Origin: Planctomycetota bacterium
GTDB lineage: Bacteria; Planctomycetota; UBA1135; GCA-002748355
Reading direction: 5' to 3'
Length of the DNA stretch: 62,946 nucleotides
Assembly (NCBI GenBank): GCA_002748355.1
Contig: PDSF01000047.1
Location: 1 to 62,946, forward strand
In this document: one piece after another, positions 44,200-52,992 of the stretch
Position numbering within the stretch: position 1 is the stretch's first letter
Layout of the letters: each line of letters begins with the position of its first letter
Translations under genes and position numbers: made by a program
The notes under the pieces: generated by a model
What the model saw: only the letters and a program-made list of their open reading frames with translations
Told to the model about the DNA's origin: nothing
Databases searched by the model: none

Positions 44200-46235
44200 A
44201 CTCCCAAATCCGCGAGTTCCGCGAGCAGGGCCTCTTCGTCCAGGATCACCAGGCCCAATTTCTCTGCCTTGGCAAGCTTGGAGCCAGCCTTGGCGCCCGC
44301 GACCACGTGTGTGACCTTCTTTGTCACGCTACCCGAGCTCTGCGCGCCGAGCGCTTCTACTCGTCGCTTGGCCTCGTCACGCGACATGCTGTCCAGCCCG
44401 CCGGTAAAGCAGTAGACGCGCCCCGCAAGAGGGCCCGCCTCTTTCCCCCGATCCCCAGAAGGCTGCAGCACCTGGACCTCGACCCCCGCTTCCGCCAAAG
44501 CCTCCAGGAAGCTCAGCGTCGCCGGCAAGCGGAAGAACTCCGCAAGCTCCCTAGCGACGACCTCCCCAACGCCATCGATCTCCTCGAGAGCCTCGGCCTC
44601 CGCCACCGAGAGAGCTTCCAAACTTTCGAAGCCTTCCGCGAGGTCCTGAGCGATCTTCTCCCCGACATGGCGAATGCCGAGTGCATACAGAAAACGCGCC
44701 AAGGGCGGGCGCCGAGCCGAATCGATCTCCCGCACGAGGTTGGCGAAACTCTTCGGCCCCCATCGTTCCAGTTTGAGGATCTCCGCTTCGCGTTCCGGCA
44801 AGCGAAAGACATCCTCCACTCGATCCAGAAGCCCCGCTTCACGCAGCTGCGCCACGTATTTGGCACCCAGCCGGTCGATATCGAGTGCACGGCGGCTCGC
44901 CAAATGCGTGATGCGGCGGGTCACCTGCGCCTCGCAATCGATGTTGAGGCAGTAGAGGAAGGCGCCTTCCTTCTCGACCGATGATCCACAGACCGGACAG
45001 GCCTCCGGCATGGCAAAGGGCTCACTGTCCTCGGGCCGGGCATCCAACTTCACCTCGATGAGCTCGGGGATCACATCTCCGGCACGCTCGACGACCACCT
45101 CATCGCCAATTCGCAGGTCTCGCTCGGCTAGCAATCCAAAGTTGTGGAGAGAGGCACGCTGCACGGTGACGCCCGCCAACTCGACCGGTTCGAGATGCGC
45201 CACCGGTGTCAGGGCACCGGTGCGCCCAACTTGCACAGCTATGTCCAGGACCCGTGTCGTGCCTCGTCTCGGCGCGAACTTGAAAGCCAGAGACCAACGG
45301 GGAACCCGTGCGGTCCGACCCAGCTGCCGCTGTTGTGCCAGCAAGTCGAGCTTGGCAACCACGCCGTCCATCTCGTAGTCGAGTTCTTCGCGCTGCGCTT
45401 CGAGCCGCTGGTGGTAGGCGAGGATGCTCTCTGGACCCTTTCCGGTTTCGAGGAGCGGGGAAACCCGAAGCCCGGCACTCTGAACCCTCTCGGCGAGTTC
45501 GGTGTAGCACTCCAGATCACGCCACCCATTCAGCTCACCAAAGCCCCAGAAGAAAAAATCCAGCCCCAGGTCTTCGAGCCCCGTCGGATCTAGGCGTTTG
45601 AGCGAACCGGCTACGGCATTTCGAGCATTGCGGAAGGGATTCTCTCCCCGTGCCTCCTGAGCTTCGCGAATCTCGCGGAATCGCGATTGCGCCAGGATGA
45701 CCTCCCCCCTGAGTTCGACCCGCGCCGGGAAGCTACTGCCCTTGAGAACATCGGGAATTCCCTGCACCCGGCGTAGGTTCTCAGTGATCAACTCGCCCTG
45801 GCGCCCATCGCCACGAGTCAGACCCTGGATCAGAACACCGTCCTCGTAGACGAGACTCGCACTGACCCCGTCATATTTGGGCTCGAGCACCCAAGACAGG
45901 GGCTCCTCGAGTTCGAGCCCCTTGCGCGCTTTCAGGTCGAAGTCCTGCACCTCTTCCGGGGAGGTCAGAGAGTCGAGGCTGAGCATAGGAACTCCATGCG
46001 CACGCTTGGTCGCGCCCCGCGAGGGGCTCGCCCCGACACTCTGCGTCGGAGAATCCTCCTCGCGCAGCTCGGGATGCTTGGCTTCGAGCCCGCGCAGCTC
46101 GCGCATCATCTCGTCGTACTGCGAATCGCTCAGCTCTGGCCGACCCTGCTGGTAATACAGCTCGTTCGCCCGACGCAGCTCCTCGGCGAGCGTACGCATC
46201 CTCTCCAAGACTTCGGCGGCTTGCTTACGACTCAT
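44196..46235 (-). CDS. ligA: NAD-dependent DNA ligase
   Basis: 679 residues, normal length. Domain Ia (1-60), adenylation domain with the AMP lysine in EPKYDGVS (Lys about 120), OB fold (VLDIAVQVGRTGALTPVAHL), four-Cys zinc finger (CPVCGS...CLNIDC), helix-hairpin-helix repeats (LGIRHVGEKIAQDLAEGF), and a C-terminal BRCT domain (about 600-679, VYCFTGGLDSMSRDEAKRRV). It seals nicks at Okazaki fragments and in repair. It follows an SSB-like gene by 40 bases on the same strand. Confidence 0.97.
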   Translation of the reverse strand: MSRKQAAEVLERMRTLAEELRRANELYYQQGRPELSDSQYDEMMRELRGLEAKHPELREEDSPTQSVGASPSRGATKRAHGVPMLSLDSLTSPEEVQDFDLKARKGLELEEPLSWVLEPKYDGVSASLVYEDGVLIQGLTRGDGRQGELITENLRRVQGIPDVLKGSSFPARVELRGEVILAQSRFREIREAQEARGENPFRNARNAVAGSLKRLDPTGLEDLGLDFFFWGFGELNGWRDLECYTELAERVQSAGLRVSPLLETGKGPESILAYHQRLEAQREELDYEMDGVVAKLDLLAQQRQLGRTARVPRWSLAFKFAPRRGTTRVLDIAVQVGRTGALTPVAHLEPVELAGVTVQRASLHNFGLLAERDLRIGDEVVVERAGDVIPELIEVKLDARPEDSEPFAMPEACPVCGSSVEKEGAFLYCLNIDCEAQVTRRITHLASRRALDIDRLGAKYVAQLREAGLLDRVEDVFRLPEREAEILKLERWGPKSFANLVREIDSARRPPLARFLYALGIRHVGEKIAQDLAEGFESLEALSVAEAEALEEIDGVGEVVARELAEFFRLPATLSFLEALAEAGVEVQVLQPSGDRGKEAGPLAGRVYCFTGGLDSMSRDEAKRRVEALGAQSSGSVTKKVTHVVAGAKAGSKLAKAEKLGLVILDEEALLAELADLGV

Positions 46236-46275
46236 TGGGCAGGATCCTTGCTATCGATTCGGTCAGACATCTTGC

Positions 46276-46881
46276 TTAGAACGGAATGTCCGAGCCATCC
46301 TCTGATGCAGCATCTTCTCCGGCATTCTCTCTCCCGGAGGAAGTCTCCAGAGGGCGAACGCCGTCGTAGGTCACCTCATTTCTGCGCACGAAAACTCCGC
46401 TCGCCGGGTGCTCGAAGCCCCCAACCTGAATCTCCAACACCGCACGTCGGCCAATGAAGTCCTGGGCGCCCAAGCGCACCTTGCCTCGGGAGGGTAACCC
46501 CAAGGCCTCAAGAACCCTTCTCGCCCTGGCCGCCGCCCGCAGCGAGAAAACGACATTGTCCCAGGCCGCCAACCGCCCGCACTGTGGCCCCTCATCCACA
46601 ACCCACTTGAGGGCCCAAAGCCGGTCTCCCGCCCTGGTGTATCGGGTTCGCGCATCTTCGATCCGGCAGACATAGCTACCAGCCGGCACCGTAACGAAGT
46701 CCCTGTCCCGCGACTCTTCGACCTCCGGAATCAGAAACTCGGATCGCTCCTGGTCCCTCTCCCTAGCCGAGCCTCCATCCCCTCCGGCCCCCCCTCCAGA
46801 GCCCTCGCTCGCATCCAACCCATCGTCCAATGAAGACTTTGGCTCCTGGAGCTTCTCTCGGCTTCGCTCATCCATACTCAC
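46276..46881 (-). CDS. SSB-like / DUF669-like OB-fold protein with acidic tail
   Basis: 201 residues. The first 60 are acidic, Gly/Ser-rich and probably unstructured. Residues 65-175 resemble DUF669/OB-fold phage single-strand-binding proteins (VPAGSYVCRIEDARTRYTRA, LWALKWVVDEGPQCGRLAAW, VLEALGLP, VLEIQVGGF). The tail is acidic and ends EDGSDIPF, the conserved SSB C-terminal tip that recruits repair and replication proteins. It is cotranscribed with ligA (40-base gap). A role at single-stranded DNA is inferred from the fold pattern and tip. Confidence 0.65.
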   Translation of the reverse strand: MSMDERSREKLQEPKSSLDDGLDASEGSGGGAGGDGGSARERDQERSEFLIPEVEESRDRDFVTVPAGSYVCRIEDARTRYTRAGDRLWALKWVVDEGPQCGRLAAWDNVVFSLRAAARARRVLEALGLPSRGKVRLGAQDFIGRRAVLEIQVGGFEHPASGVFVRRNEVTYDGVRPLETSSGRENAGEDAASEDGSDIPF

Positions 46882-47003
46882 CCTCCTTGCTTGCTCACCT
46901 CGCTGCCAAGTGCAGCCATCGATTCAGTGACGGAGAGGGCGGATTGGTTTCCCGCAAATCCAGATTTCTCACGAAGCACTAGCCACAAACCAATCCCAAC
47001 GAA

Positions 47004-47039
47004 AAAGGGGCGGCGCCGAAAACTCGGCTCCGCCCCTTT
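47004..47039 (-). terminator. Strong terminator for the gene at 47080-48387
   Basis: Long stem AAAGGGGCGG-c-GCCG / CGGC-t-CCGCCCCTTT with a 6-base loop and one mismatch. On the minus strand the stem is followed by TTTTTC, the intrinsic-terminator layout. It separates the upstream unknown gene from the SSB-like gene. Confidence 0.8.
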
Positions 47040-47079
47040 CGGAAGACAGGTGGGCAGCAAGCTTGCCGCCTTCACCCGC

Positions 47080-48387
47080 TCAGCGCCGCCGCCGCCGCTT
47101 CTTCTTCCTCTTGCCTTTTTTCTCGCCATCGCCCTCAGGCTTGTCGCCCTGACGTCTGATCGGCGAAAAGGGAGTCTCAAGCACGGCCTTACTCGGGTCG
47201 CGGTAGGCTGCGCGCCAGCGCTTCTTCGCCCACTTACGCCAGTCACCTTCGACCTTGACGCAGACCTGGCGATAGACGTCGCTCAGACCGCGGTCGTTCT
47301 TCTTTTTCATCGCCAAGCCGGCATGTTCGCGCTGCTTGTCGCTACCGAAAGCGTTGATAAAGGGATAACGGAAGTTGTTCGACTTGCCGCAGGCCGAAAT
47401 CAGCTTACGCCACTCGGCGTTGCGCTGGGTGATAAAGAAATCAACAAGCGACCAGGCCATCGCATAATCGACATCCGTCAGATCGTTCAGCTTTGCGGTA
47501 GTGATCTGATAGAGGTTCTTGGTCGGAATCTTCTTCGAGATCTTGTTGGCGGCGACCTCGTAGGCAATCGCGATGTAATCGAAATCTGCCTGCCCGCCCT
47601 TCTTGCCGCTGTTCGCGTAGACACTCTTGGTGAAACGCGACATTCGGTTAAGGCCAATGGTGTCCATCGAAGCCCAAATGGCGACGCCATTGATCAGCCA
47701 GGTCATCAGGTGACCGCGGCCACGTCCTCCCGAACCAATACCTTGGCGCTGCCCGCTCTTGAGATTGACCTCACGCATGGCCGGCATGCAGTGCGACATC
47801 AACCATGAAAAGCCCATGCCGTTCGCGACCCAGGAACTGATGTCGCCACCGTCCTTGCTCAGTTCCAACGGCGGATTCGCACCAGCCATGGTCAGGCCAC
47901 CGTTGTTATGTGACTCCTGAAGGATCGACCGAACACCACCCTTCGAAATCGCCGTCGGATGCACTTCAGCGAGGAGCACGACCATATCGTCGTAGGAATC
48001 GCGGCTGATTCGGTAGTAGCACTGCTTGCCACCGCGCCCCTTGAAGCTGTTCGCGTCGAGCTTGCCGAAGGTCACCCAGTTCAGGCGGCGATAGGCATAC
48101 TCGCCGATTTGAGCCAGGAGGGTTGCCGTCTGCTCGTCAGTCGGAACAACCAAACGCATGTGGTCAGTGATGATCGCGGTCAGCTCACCCTCATCGATCC
48201 CCAGATAGTCGATAAAGCGTCCTTTGAGCTCCTTCGCCTCTTGGTAGTGGTCTTCGATGGATTTCGTGACCGCAGCCTTGTTCTGCTCCTCATTGGGCAA
48301 AACCAGAGAATCCTCGCCAGCGACGGCCGCGAAGGTCGGCGCAGCGAGCACGGTGCTGAGGACAAAGAACGGCAGTGTGCGAATCAC
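47080..48387 (-). CDS. Secreted protein of unknown function with basic C-terminal tail
   Basis: 435 residues from a GTG at 48387 preceded by AAGGAAAT; an ATG at 48438 is possible. Signal peptide about 1-24 (IRTLPFFVLSTVLAAPTFAA). The middle contains RLVVPTDEQTATLLAQIGEY, MAGANPPLELSKDGG and DVDYAMAWSLVDFFITQRN, which look like a planctomycete-type DUF1570-like arrangement, but no HExxH is present. The last 25 residues are almost only Lys/Arg/Gly/Asp (KPEGDGEKKGKRKKKRRRRR). Function unknown. Confidence 0.7.
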   Translation of the reverse strand: MIRTLPFFVLSTVLAAPTFAAVAGEDSLVLPNEEQNKAAVTKSIEDHYQEAKELKGRFIDYLGIDEGELTAIITDHMRLVVPTDEQTATLLAQIGEYAYRRLNWVTFGKLDANSFKGRGGKQCYYRISRDSYDDMVVLLAEVHPTAISKGGVRSILQESHNNGGLTMAGANPPLELSKDGGDISSWVANGMGFSWLMSHCMPAMREVNLKSGQRQGIGSGGRGRGHLMTWLINGVAIWASMDTIGLNRMSRFTKSVYANSGKKGGQADFDYIAIAYEVAANKISKKIPTKNLYQITTAKLNDLTDVDYAMAWSLVDFFITQRNAEWRKLISACGKSNNFRYPFINAFGSDKQREHAGLAMKKKNDRGLSDVYRQVCVKVEGDWRKWAKKRWRAAYRDPSKAVLETPFSPIRRQGDKPEGDGEKKGKRKKKRRRRR

Positions 48388-48749
48388 AGGTATTTCCTTG
48401 ATCTGGGTTCGTGGGGCGATCGGAATGCGGCGGAACATAGTAACAGGGCCCCAGAAGATGCGCACGGCGTAGCTACGAGGCCTAGGGTTTTGCGGACTAC
48501 GGGCATAGGGGCGGAGCGCTCCCCAGAAACGTAGATGTCGCAGAAATCCGACACTCGTTGCAGCAAAGCGCCCCTTGTTGCGGCAGAACAACGATTCCCT
48601 CACAAGCTCAGCTAGGGGCCCGATGCAGGATTCGCCGCCAAAGCCCTACAGCACCGGGACTTCCTAGCACTGTCCTCATTCTCAGCACAACTGGCACACG
48701 GCCTGCGCTTGCTCGCCGAACGCCTGCCCCTGACCTAAGATCGAGCAAC
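48388..48749. other. Intergenic stretch between divergent genes
   Basis: About 360 bases. Open frames continue into it from both sides, but codon use is poor and no family matches, so I see only promoter space for two divergent genes. Confidence 0.5.
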
Positions 48750-49229
48750 ATGATGAGCGACCACGGCCAAGAACACAGCAACGACGATCAGCCCCGCAAG
48801 GAACTCTCCTCAAGCGAGTACCAGAAGCGGCTCCTCAACAAGCTGAACTGCCTGATTGCCGTGCTCGAAGTAGCAATCGGCAAAATCGCCCAAAACGCCG
48901 ACAGCGACAGCAGCAAGGCCGAGCGCCTAGGCAAGATCCGCAACAACCTTGAGAACACCCTCGGGATCTGCCGCCGGGCCAAGCGAACCTTGGAGAACAA
49001 GATTCAAAGCGGAAGCAGCAACCCCAATAACATCCCGGCCGCTCCCACAGCCGAAATCACGGAAACCCCCGAAAGCAAACCCGCAAAACGCCCCCTGAGC
49101 TTCCGAAACTACGTGGAACTCAGCTCCATCGACGAGTTCCGCAAGTTCAAGAAGCTCGAACCGATCTCGGAAGCCGAAGTCTCCGAAACCGACCTCGACG
49201 AGCTAGCCCGCAAGCTCAGCGAGCTCTAA
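48750..49229 (+). CDS. Hydrophilic helical protein of unknown function
   Basis: 159 residues from the ATG at 48750 (a second ATG follows directly). Residues 25-95 are strongly helical, probably a coiled coil or helical hairpin (YQKRLLNKLNCLIAVLEVAI, ERLGKIRNNLENTLGICRRA). A Pro/Thr-rich spacer (about 97-120) leads to a conserved-looking tail (SFRNYVELSSIDEFRKFKKL, DLDELARKLSEL). No signal or TM. No family recognised. Confidence 0.6.
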   Translation: MMSDHGQEHSNDDQPRKELSSSEYQKRLLNKLNCLIAVLEVAIGKIAQNADSDSSKAERLGKIRNNLENTLGICRRAKRTLENKIQSGSSNPNNIPAAPTAEITETPESKPAKRPLSFRNYVELSSIDEFRKFKKLEPISEAEVSETDLDELARKLSEL

Positions 49230-49255
49230 GCCCCGCTCCCTTCCCTCCCTCAGCA

Positions 49256-49271
49256 CGAGCCGAAAGGCTCG
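49256..49271 (+). terminator. Short GAAA-loop hairpin
   Basis: CGAGCC-GAAA-GGCTCG, 26 bases after the stop of the gene at 48750. Followed by ATCCCTTCC rather than a U-tract. Confidence 0.5.
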
Positions 49272-49285
49272 ATCCCTTCCCCCCG

Positions 49286-49312
49286 GAGGCGCGGCCCACA
49301 GGGTCGCGCCTC
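49286..49312. terminator. Second hairpin between convergent genes
   Basis: Perfect 8-bp stem GAGGCGCG / CGCGCCTC followed by TTGCTTGT on the plus strand. With the previous hairpin it makes a tandem terminator region between convergent genes. Confidence 0.6.
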
Positions 49313-49363
49313 TTGCTTGTACAGCGGAGTTCGGCCCCAGCTCCCCGAAGTCAGGCCCTCCGC

Positions 49364-49912
49364 TCAAAGCTTTTTCCGGCGCGGTTTCGGCGCTGGCTTT
49401 GGCGGCTGCTCCTTGGGGCTCGACCCTGGCAGTTCCTTCTGCAGCAGCTTCTCGAGCTGGGCAAAGGCCCGGTTCCCGCTACCCACCGTGACAAAGAGTC
49501 GACGCCCCTTGGCGTCGAACAGGGCAACAAGGGGGAAGGCCCGCCCAAAGCCAATCTTCTGTAGCTCCTGCATAGGGATGCCGACGGCGTTTCCGAGCTT
49601 CACTCCATCGCCGAGAAGATCGGCGCGCGTCGCGCGGAGGTACTCAAGCCGATCCCCGCGACTCTTGGCAAATCTCGCCAAAGCCTTTCGCTGCGGCTCT
49701 GCCAAGAGCAGCCGCGGATGCTCGAGCACGATCAACACGTATCGTCCCCCACCGATCTCAAGCTTGCGCTTGCCGGGAAGCTGCAGCGTCACCCTCGCAG
49801 GAGCTTCCTCCTTTTTCTCGGCCGGCTTCTTCTTCGGGATCTCAGCTGGGCGCTGCCCTGAAAGAACGCAAGGAAGGCAGCAGACGAAGGCCAGGATGAG
49901 TGATCGGTGCAT
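49364..49912 (-). CDS. Small secreted protein, perhaps thioredoxin-like
   Basis: 182 residues with a signal peptide (MHRSLILAFVCCLPCVLSGQ). After a Lys/Pro linker, residues 40-160 show strand-helix order with RYVLIVLEHPRLLLAEPQRK, GFGRAFPLVALFDAKGRRLF and VTVGSGNRAFAQLEKLLQKE, resembling the later strands of a thioredoxin fold. No CxxC is present, so no redox activity is predicted. The tail is basic (PPKPAPKPRRKK). Confidence in the fold is low. Confidence 0.6.
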   Translation of the reverse strand: MHRSLILAFVCCLPCVLSGQRPAEIPKKKPAEKKEEAPARVTLQLPGKRKLEIGGGRYVLIVLEHPRLLLAEPQRKALARFAKSRGDRLEYLRATRADLLGDGVKLGNAVGIPMQELQKIGFGRAFPLVALFDAKGRRLFVTVGSGNRAFAQLEKLLQKELPGSSPKEQPPKPAPKPRRKKL

Positions 49913-50410
49913 GTGAAAAAGCTCCCTCTCAGATGTCGCCCAAGAACACCGAGCCCTCGAGGCGTTTCAGGAAGAGATGAATATCGAGGCGCTTATCGAC
50001 AGCAATCGAGTTACCCCCCGGGCTGGACCGAGAAAACGCTCAAGCACCCAATTCTGCAAGCGCCACTCGCTCGTGAGCCCACGACCATCGACCATGGACG
50101 CCACCTTGAGATTCGGTTTTGGACAAGGGGCACCCGAGGAAGGAAGTGGCGCCCGGCCCGGGGCAGCTTCCGCAAGGTCCGCAGCTCATCACAGAGGTTC
50201 AACAGAGGCCCAATCCCGGTTAGGCGCAAAGGCATAGGCATAAGCCTTTATATACAAACCACTTATCTTTGTTGTCTTCCTTGGAGTCTTCCGTTAATAG
50301 ACTGGCCAACTGCCCTGCACACTGGACTGCTACTCGGACTGGCTCCTCGCGCGCAAGGCTCCGATGACAAAGCCGTCCCAGGCCAGAAAAGCTCACGGAG
50401 AAATTCCCGA
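49913..50410. other. Long leader region upstream of mgtE
   Basis: About 500 bases. The mgtE frame stays open through it, but the sequence is unlike protein and the conserved MgtE N-terminus starts at 50411. It has a small hairpin (AAAGGC / GCCTTT, 50228-50249) and an AT-rich stretch at 50240-50300 that may hold the promoter. I cannot match it to the M-box magnesium riboswitch. Confidence 0.4.
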
Positions 50411-51763
50411 ATGTCGGATCGCCTCGAAGTCCTGCGCGAGCTGATGGCCGCCGAACTCAGCCCGGCCAGCAGCCAAATCGCTATTAGCCAGGCGCTAGAG
50501 GAGAGCCACCCCTCAGACCTGGCCTTCGCACTCAGCGAACTGGACCCCGAGGTGGCATCCCGCTACTTCTCGCTGCTGAACAACGAACGGGCAGCCGAGG
50601 TCCTAGCCGAACTCGAAGAAGACACCCAACGTGAGCTGATCAGCTCCCTCCCGGTGCGGCGTGTCGCCAACCTTCTCGACGAACTCCAGCCCGACGACGC
50701 GGCAGACATCTACCAGCAGCTCCCAAGCTCCCTGCGCAGCGGTGTCCTCGAAGGTGTCGAAGAAAAGCGAGCTCAGCAGATCCGCCTGCTCGGCGCCTAC
50801 GAAGAAGAGAGTGCCGGCGGCATCATGACGCCGCAGTTCGTTGCGGTGACCGCCAAGGAAACCGTCGCCTCGACCCTCGAAGCGATCCGCGCCATCAATG
50901 ACCTCGAGACCGACCGCGTCTACATCGTCGATTCGGATGGCCGCCTCCTGGGCGTGACATCCATTCAAGAGCTACTCCACCAAGAACAACGGCGCACCCC
51001 GATATCCACCTGGATGGACTCCAGCGTCGTCTCGGTGCACGAAGACGACGACCAGGAAGAGGTGCTCCGCATCGCATCCATGTATGGCCTGACGACCGTG
51101 CCCGTAGTCGATGACGACGAAAGGCTGGTAGGTATCGTCACCGCCGATGACCTGGACTTCGTGGCCGAGGCTGAAGCCAGCGAAGACATGTATCGCATGG
51201 CGGGCACCCTCGCGAAAAACCCGACCCGCGCATCGGTGCCCAGCCGCATTTTCGCTCGGCTGCCCATGCTGCTCTTCACGGTCGTGGTCGGCCTTTCGAT
51301 TTCCTGGATCGTGACGGCACTGACGCCGAGCGATAACGGCGCCCCTAGGAATCACCCCCTACGCTACCTGCCTATCATCATCGCCCTCGCGGGCAATGTC
51401 GCCGCGGTCGCGAATGCCATCGTGGTGCGCGGGCTCGCCACCGGCGAGCTTGAGCACGGCAGACTCACCGGAGCCTTCCTCGGGGAGTTCGCCGTCGCCT
51501 GTGGCGTTGGGGTGATCGCGTCGGTGCTCACCTGGCTCGGGATCACCACGCTGGAAGCGGACGCCATCGTGCTCGCCAACTCCGTCTCGGCATCGCTGTT
51601 CCTAGGAACCCTGGTCTCAGCAAGCGCCGGATTCGCGACTCCGGCCGTCTTCGATCGAATGGGGCTCGACGCCGCGCTGACCGGGCCCTTCGTTATCGCG
51701 ATGAACGACCTAGCCGGCACGGCGGTCTTTGTCGCGGTATGCAGCTTCGCTCTGAGCACGTGA
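50411..51763 (+). CDS. mgtE: Magnesium transporter MgtE
   Basis: 450 residues from the ATG at 50411. N-domain (1-125) with the helical superfamily (ASRYFSLLNNERAAEVLAEL, QPDDAADIYQQL), then two CBS domains (about 130-255: ESAGGIMTPQFVAV, DRVYIVDSDGRLLGV, TTVPVVDDDERLVGIVTADD), a plug helix, and five TM helices to the end (WIVTALTPSDNG, IIALAGNVAAVANAIVVRG, GPFVIAMNDLAGTAVFV). CBS and N domains close the channel when Mg is high. Its stop overlaps lepB (GTGA). Confidence 0.95.
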   Translation: MSDRLEVLRELMAAELSPASSQIAISQALEESHPSDLAFALSELDPEVASRYFSLLNNERAAEVLAELEEDTQRELISSLPVRRVANLLDELQPDDAADIYQQLPSSLRSGVLEGVEEKRAQQIRLLGAYEEESAGGIMTPQFVAVTAKETVASTLEAIRAINDLETDRVYIVDSDGRLLGVTSIQELLHQEQRRTPISTWMDSSVVSVHEDDDQEEVLRIASMYGLTTVPVVDDDERLVGIVTADDLDFVAEAEASEDMYRMAGTLAKNPTRASVPSRIFARLPMLLFTVVVGLSISWIVTALTPSDNGAPRNHPLRYLPIIIALAGNVAAVANAIVVRGLATGELEHGRLTGAFLGEFAVACGVGVIASVLTWLGITTLEADAIVLANSVSASLFLGTLVSASAGFATPAVFDRMGLDAALTGPFVIAMNDLAGTAVFVAVCSFALST

Positions 51764-52992
51764 CCGAAAGCAACGACCAACGCCATCCGGCACCGAAAAA
51801 GCCACGCCCGCGCGGCCTCTGGAGCGAAGCCCAAGAGCTCCTCGGCCAAGTCGCGATTCCCCTAGCAACGGCGCTCTCGGTCTGGCTTTTCCTCCGGGAC
51901 CAGGTGCTGGACGCCTACGTCGTCCCGACCCCGAGCATGGAGCCCACGATCGAAGGCGACCCGCAGCACGGCGACCGAGTCTTAGTCGACAAGACCTTCG
52001 ATCAACGCCGCAACCCCGAGCGCTTCGACATGGTCGTCTTCTGGCTGGAGAAGGAACAACAGATCGTCGTTAAGCGCGTCGCCGGCCTACCCGGCGAGAG
52101 CATCGAAATCCGCGACGGCGATCTCTTCGTCGGCAAAACCCCGCAATCACTGTCCCGCATCGTCAAGAGCGTGAACGACGACGCCGACCTCTTCGCCCGC
52201 TACTGGGACCACGCCGTCGACCCCCAGGGTTTGGCCTCCACAAGGTGGCGTCGGCAGCGAACCCAGATGGATGCAGAGGCCATCAGCCTTGAGCCGCTGC
52301 CTTCGAGCGCGGCACTGCTCGAAGCAAGAGCACCAAACGACCGACGCCAATCTGCGTGGAACCTCGAATGGCTCGGCAAGGTCACGACCGGCTATATCGA
52401 CGCCTTTGACGGCTTTATCCCTCGGAGCTATCCGGCTCTCGACTTCGGTCTCGAGCTCACGACAAAACTACAACCCGGCGCCCGGCTCTGGCTACGCCTC
52501 GACAAATACGGCGATGCCTTCAGCCTCTGCTGCGGCACGGGAGGCCATCTGGCAGTCTTTCACGGCGAACGCCGCCTCGACCTGGGAGCGGCTCGCTTGC
52601 CCGAACTGGCAGGAAGCTCCCACGAACTGCGCTACATGTGGCTCGACGGCGGCCTCGTCCTCGGCGTCGACGGAAAGGAAATCCTGCGGCTAAGCCCCAG
52701 CCTCGAGCCCAATCGCCTCGCCCCTGCTAATGGCATCGGGGTCGCAGTGACGAAGGCCTCCGCTCGCATCGACGCCATGCGCATCGTGCGCGATATTCAT
52801 TACTTGGAGCGCGGCAGCTTCGCTGCCTTCTCGCCTGAGATTATTCCGGACAAGCATTACTTCCTGCTCGGAGACAACAGCGAAGACAGCCGTGATTCGC
52901 GCTATTTCGGCCCAGTGCACCAACGCTGGCTCCGGGGCCGGCCATTACTCGTCGCGGCTCCGCTCTCTCGATTCCACGTATTCCGCCGATGA
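51760..52992 (+). CDS. lepB: Signal peptidase I with large insertion
   Basis: 410 residues from the GTG at 51760, overlapping mgtE. A TM anchor (about 30-45) is followed by the catalytic Ser in PTPSMEPT (about 59) and Lys in VVKRVAGLPGE (about 105); box E is LLGDNSEDSRDSRYFGPV near 369-386. About 210 residues (about 130-345) are inserted between boxes D and E, including a beta-sandwich-like stretch (LDFGLELTTKLQPGARLWLR, GGLVLGVDGKEILRL) like LamG/3-keto-disaccharide-hydrolase domains. It cleaves signal peptides at the outer face of the inner membrane. Confidence 0.93.
   Translation: MTESNDQRHPAPKKPRPRGLWSEAQELLGQVAIPLATALSVWLFLRDQVLDAYVVPTPSMEPTIEGDPQHGDRVLVDKTFDQRRNPERFDMVVFWLEKEQQIVVKRVAGLPGESIEIRDGDLFVGKTPQSLSRIVKSVNDDADLFARYWDHAVDPQGLASTRWRRQRTQMDAEAISLEPLPSSAALLEARAPNDRRQSAWNLEWLGKVTTGYIDAFDGFIPRSYPALDFGLELTTKLQPGARLWLRLDKYGDAFSLCCGTGGHLAVFHGERRLDLGAARLPELAGSSHELRYMWLDGGLVLGVDGKEILRLSPSLEPNRLAPANGIGVAVTKASARIDAMRIVRDIHYLERGSFAAFSPEIIPDKHYFLLGDNSEDSRDSRYFGPVHQRWLRGRPLLVAAPLSRFHVFRR

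Noticed and set aside
43806..44984. 392-residue plus-strand frame from the XRE gene into ligA
   Set aside because: Frame-shifted overlap of the XRE gene and antisense of ligA; Pro/Arg-rich with no motifs.
50221..50300. M-box magnesium riboswitch before mgtE
   Set aside because: The conserved M-box core sequence is not present in the leader as read by eye.
49913..50410. In-frame N-terminal extension of MgtE
   Set aside because: Sequence is unlike protein and the conserved MgtE start is at 50411; the family length of about 450 residues is then exact.
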